Both the position numbers and the translations under genes were made by a program. A DNA stretch of 64,000 nucleotides, from positions 14,847,601-14,911,600 of the forward strand of contig CM049319.1 of NCBI GenBank assembly GCA_026874595.1, in the 5' to 3' direction. The stretch comes from Sipunculus nudus. Lineage: Eukaryota; Annelida; Sipuncula; Golfingiida; Sipunculidae. The notes beneath the pieces are model-generated. The model was not told where the DNA came from. It ran no database searches and saw only the letters and a program-made list of their open reading frames with translations. This document shows, piece after piece, positions 60,131 through 64,000 of the stretch; the stretch's first letter is position 1, and every line of letters begins with the position of its first letter.

Positions 60131-63100
60131 ACAAGGGACCCATGGGTCACGGCGCTCAGCTGATCGTGATTGGACTATAAATGTTTCTCCACTGTGATAC
60201 TTTATCGAGTCGATAAAGCTTATGAATATCATATACATGTTGGAATATTATAAAGGAATGTTATGTAATATGTGAGTAAATGATAAATGATATTACCTGA
60301 CTGATGGATTAATAGAGTCAAATAAAGTGGTTTATTTTTTATTTATTTAGGAGGGGTTGAAAATTGTGATATATTTGAGCAAATATGAATGCAATGACAG
60401 CAGTAATAAGCAGTAGTAGAATGATGATAAGGCTATTTGTTGAAGGATCTAAAGTGTATGGTAGTCTGCAAGCATTCAATTTGACAGATATGATGTTATG
60501 ATGAACTATGCTGATGAAGTGATTTATGAATATGTGACTGTATGACACAATCTCTCTTTAGTCTTGACAAGGTACATTATTGTGATGCCCACTATGTCTA
60601 CATATTACACAATATTGACATAATTTCTGGCATGTACATAGGAACCTATGGACGAATAGTTATACAAAATATTAAAGTATGAATATATCTGATTCGTCTT
60701 GTTCTTGCTTACTGAGGCTGACTTTGGGATGGGGTTCGGAGAAGGGAAAAGTGAGGGCAGCACGAAGGTGGATGTAGAAATATTCTATTGTAATGTTATT
60801 CATTTATATAAGAATATGAAAAGCTAAGAGGAAAGGGGCCCTCCTACTTGGTTATAGTAAAGTTCTAAATATATGATTGCAAACTAATACTCTGACAAGA
60901 CTGTCATGAAGAAAAACAGTAAAAGTTTTGAGATACTGTGTTGCATACGAAAATTTACAGATGGACAGGCAAGTGGACGGAATTGACTAATACCTTTATT
61001 TCACTTTCAAGAGAATAATGCATCTAAGTTTATATATAATCCTATTTTTTAAGCAGATCCACTTTTTCCATTAAAAAGTTTTTATCTGAATCATTTTTTT
61101 ATTTACAGGTTTATAAATTTTTAATTAAAAAACCTGAAAATATAAGTTAAAATATTAGAACTGTTGCAAAAGTTGCAATCATTATATATACAGAGTAAAA
61201 AACATTGGGTCATATTATGCATACACATATATTTTATTATTTTTAAATCATAAATGTTTAAACTAATTTTAAAAGAAAATAATGCCACAACATGGCATCT
61301 ACAAGAATATTACTTGAATCACTATTAAAAAGTTTTGCACATTGGAGTTTTCAGGACATGCTTAATTTTATTCACCAAAATAAAATAAAAGTAAATTTGA
61401 TAAAATAAAACATCTTTTCAAATAAAGTATACACTGTTGGTTGAATGAGGGACAAACAATATCATTGTGCAAATTACTATCCCAGTTTTAATTAATTACT
61501 GGAATTTCACACCTGGTGAAGTTTTTACTCTTCTGAAGTAAGGAATTACTTATCTCATGAACATCCACACTTTCACACCAATACACCCCTTTGTGGACAC
61601 AATTAAATGTACACTTTAATCATTGTAACCCTGGTGGTTCAATACAAAATCTAAAATGTAGCATGTCCAAGAATAAAATAAAATAATAACATTCATCTAG
61701 TTTATGCACCAGCTTGAGGGGGGATGAGTGCAGGGCAGAGGGGAAGCCTGCTAGTAGTGGCCAAGCTGGGCCAAGGTAAGCTGCCTGGGGTGGGTTACAT
61801 AATGCAAGTGAAGGCTGTACTACTAGGTGGGCTAGATGTAAACAACACTTGACATGGTGTATGAAAACATGAATAAAAGCTATTCAATCCTATCAATTTC
61901 TTTTGAAAGTTCAGACTTTAAAAGATTAAATCCTTATGCATATATGCTGGGAAAATTAAATCAACAGTGCCAAAGTTGGACAAAATTTAAGGTATTGATT
62001 TTTTATTTATGCTAATAACTTGAAAAATTTGCAAAATTCAGATCTAATTTTGGGTAAACAATTGAATCTTGATTAAATAAAGTTATATTCCTGAAAAAAA
62101 GTCTCTAGGTTCAGCAATTCTCATGTTAGGTGAGTAAATATATTTCCTGATTTTTTAAAAAATTGCATTATGTTTTGGCCCATAACTTCAAAATAATACC
62201 CAATACTGACCTAATTTTTGGTATGTTCATAGAAAATGTATAAAAGAATGTGAATACTGAATACGATCAAAAAAAGATCAGTGGTTTTGATATTAGGCAG
62301 CCTTGAAGTGTAACAATGGCTTTTTTTTATGGAAAACGGAGTTTTTTTTCCTTAATATCTCGAAGGAACAAAGTCCTAATGACCCAATTTTCGGTATGGT
62401 AGGAGATTTTGGGGACATCTGAAATAATGTCAACAGCCTGGGGAGCATAGAGATGTGCACTGAATGACCTACAGTCATCAAAGTGGACTGCTTGACAATG
62501 TAAGGGAATACAACAAGAGCCTCCAAAAAAAAATTCAATAACTAGCCTAATTTTGCAGCTTTTATTTTCAAATTTCAGATTTTAACAGATTAAATCCTTA
62601 TGTATATATGGTGTGAAAATTAAATCCACAGTACTTACAGGAAAAAACGTGCCATGGCCAAAGTTGGGCAAAATTTAAGGTACCAATTTTATATTTTTGC
62701 CAATATTTAAAAAAAATTAACAAATTTTGATCTAATTTTTGGTATGCAATTAAATTTTGATTAATTAAAGTTGTATTACTGGAAAAAAGTCCCTACCTTA
62801 AACACTTTTGGTCTTAAGTGACCAAATATCTTCCTGATTTTTTTACAAAGTCCATTATGTTTGGGCCCATAACTTTTTTAAATTATATAATACTGACTTA
62901 ATATCTGGCATGTACATAGGAACTATATAGAGGAATATTTATGGTTAATATGAAGAAAACCGGATGAGTGGTTTTGATATTAGGCAGTCCTGAAGTGTGA
63001 AAATAGATTTCTAATAAAAAATTGAGGTTTTTCCTTAATATCTCAAAGGAACGAAGTCCTATTGACCCAATTTTTGGCATAGTAGGAGATTATGGGGACA

Positions 63101-63268
63101 TCTAACTGTATGCCGAAATTCAGATTCGTAGGTCCAACGGTGTCGAAACGTGCCAGTCTTACGGACGGACATCCAGACGGACAGACGGACGGACGGACAG
63201 ACAGACGGACGGACGACGGACAATGGACCATGACTATAGCTCAGATGACTTATAGTCAGCTGAGCTAA
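60131..63268 (+). mobile_element. Family B element (copy 5, longest), inserted in the mini-exon gene intron
   Basis: Starts ACAAGGGACCCATGGGTCAC and ends TATAGTCAGCTGAGCTAA. Module intron sequence stops at about 60127 and resumes at about 63272, which shows both insertion edges. TTAA occurs on both sides and may be the target duplication. Its left half matches copy 1, its right half copies 2 and 4. A 69-codon minus-strand frame (60548-60339) with a hydrophobic helix is shared with copy 1. Confidence 0.8.
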
Positions 63269-63404
63269 AAATTAAGTAAACCTTTAAATAAAATAAGAAC
63301 AGTGGTTTTTTTCAGTGACCTAAAAAAACATTAACAAGAACATTGTGAAACATTTTTGGAAGCGCTTCCAAAAAAAAAAATTACGATAATTCTATGCTTT
63401 TCAG

Positions 63405-63458
63405 CCAAGGCCGACGCCGACAAGTGGCCCGGCAGGGGAGATGGAACCGCAGTCTCCG
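63405..63458 (+). CDS. Mini-exon 5 (type B, 54 nt)
   Basis: Acceptor tctatgcttttcag, donor GTTAGTACAC. It is frame-preserving and encodes PRPTPTSGPAGEMEPQSP. The upstream intron carries GGAAGCGCTTCC about 45 bp before the acceptor, as in the other type B modules. Confidence 0.55.
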
Positions 63459-63809
63459 GTTAGTACACATAGACCGCACTAAATATAACAAAATTAAGGG
63501 AATGCGACATCTATATACCGAATCTATTGGCCAATCAATAATTAAGCTTACATTCGTTCATACATTATTAAATATTTATAAGGGTACAAAACATAATATG
63601 TATATTTACATATATATATAATGTATTAAGCAATTTATAAAGTATTGATTTAATACTTTAACTGTAAACAAAATTAAACCTATACATTATAATATAAAAA
63701 CAGTGTGGTTGTTTTTTCAGTGACCAAAAAAAAATAACATTGACAAGTACATTGTGTAACATATTTCGAAGCGCTTCCAAAAATTTGACGATAATTCTAT
63801 ACTTTTCAG

Positions 63810-63865
63810 ACAGTGCCAACGCCGACAAGTAGCCGTGCAGGGGACACGGGACCTCCCGGTCTCCG
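63810..63865 (+). CDS. Mini-exon 6 (type B, 56 nt)
   Basis: Acceptor tatacttttcag, donor GTAAGTACAC. The 56 nt encode TVPTPTSSRAGDTGPPGL plus two bases. Relative to mini-exon 5 it has a 2-nt insertion near CCTCCCGG, so either it changes frame or the gene tolerates frame-variable exons. The array continues past the window. Confidence 0.5.
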
Positions 63866-64000
63866 GTAAGTACACATAGACCGCACTAAATAAAACAAAA
63901 TGATAGGATTGCTTCATTTATACCGATGCTATTGGCCAATAAATAATTAAGCTTACATTCGTTAATATTTATAAGGGTACAGGCAATATCTTGCTATATC

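Overview
This is a window of eukaryotic nuclear DNA. It is AT-rich, has spliced genes with small exons and long introns, and is packed with transposon copies, foldback elements and simple repeats. A bivalve mollusc (clam-like) genome is my best guess. That rests on the style of the intergenic repeats (tandem GGAC/GACA tracts beside a TATAGTCAGCTGAGCTAA end, and GGTGGCGCCACC palindromes) and on the mix of LINE, MULE, hAT and Tigger relics. It is an inference, not a proof. There is nothing prokaryotic here: no operons, CRISPR arrays or ribosome binding sites.

Left part, 1-22.3 kb. The minus strand carries the 5' portion of a lipase maturation factor 2 (LMF2) gene. Three exons can be read with matching phases: 22204-22111 (start codon, 31 codons plus 1 base), 8053-8003 (51 nt) and 365-163 (203 nt). 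The gene runs off the left edge. The 14-kb first intron and 7.6-kb second intron hold repeat families called B and C here, a 1.77-kb foldback element nested inside a C copy, and a 52-bp minisatellite of about 24 units.

Middle, 22.3-35 kb. This stretch is mostly non-coding. It holds a 5'-truncated LINE (26.8-27.3 kb), a 450-bp GA tract, a 1.03-kb MITE with TA target duplications, and a 2.05-kb non-autonomous hAT element (32,551-34,595) with an 8-bp target duplication. The hAT splits a minus-strand exon that starts with ATG and ends at a good splice donor. Another exon-like reading frame lies near 31.6-31.9 kb on the same strand. This second gene was not identified.

Right-middle, 35-57 kb. This is a graveyard of DNA transposons. 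A 2.87-kb MULE-like element (35,490-38,356) has about 330-bp inverted ends, an 8-bp target duplication and a broken transposase. Next come a 222-bp triplicate, a decayed tyrosine-recombinase-like gene (46.6-47.7 kb), an internally deleted Tigger/pogo relic (47.9-49.3 kb), and a 3.93-kb MULE (51,869-55,802) with a 12-bp target duplication. The last MULE interrupts one copy of a duplicated block whose empty copy lies at about 42.2-42.8 kb. The order of repeats at 40.2-44.8 kb is mirrored collinearly at 50.4-56.9 kb.

Right end, 58.6-64 kb. The plus strand has an array of six mini-exons of 42-93 nt. Each has good splice sites, and they repeat about every 400 bp once an inserted 3.14-kb family B element is subtracted. 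They encode Pro/Thr/Arg-rich peptide segments. The array continues past the right edge and its gene was not recognised.
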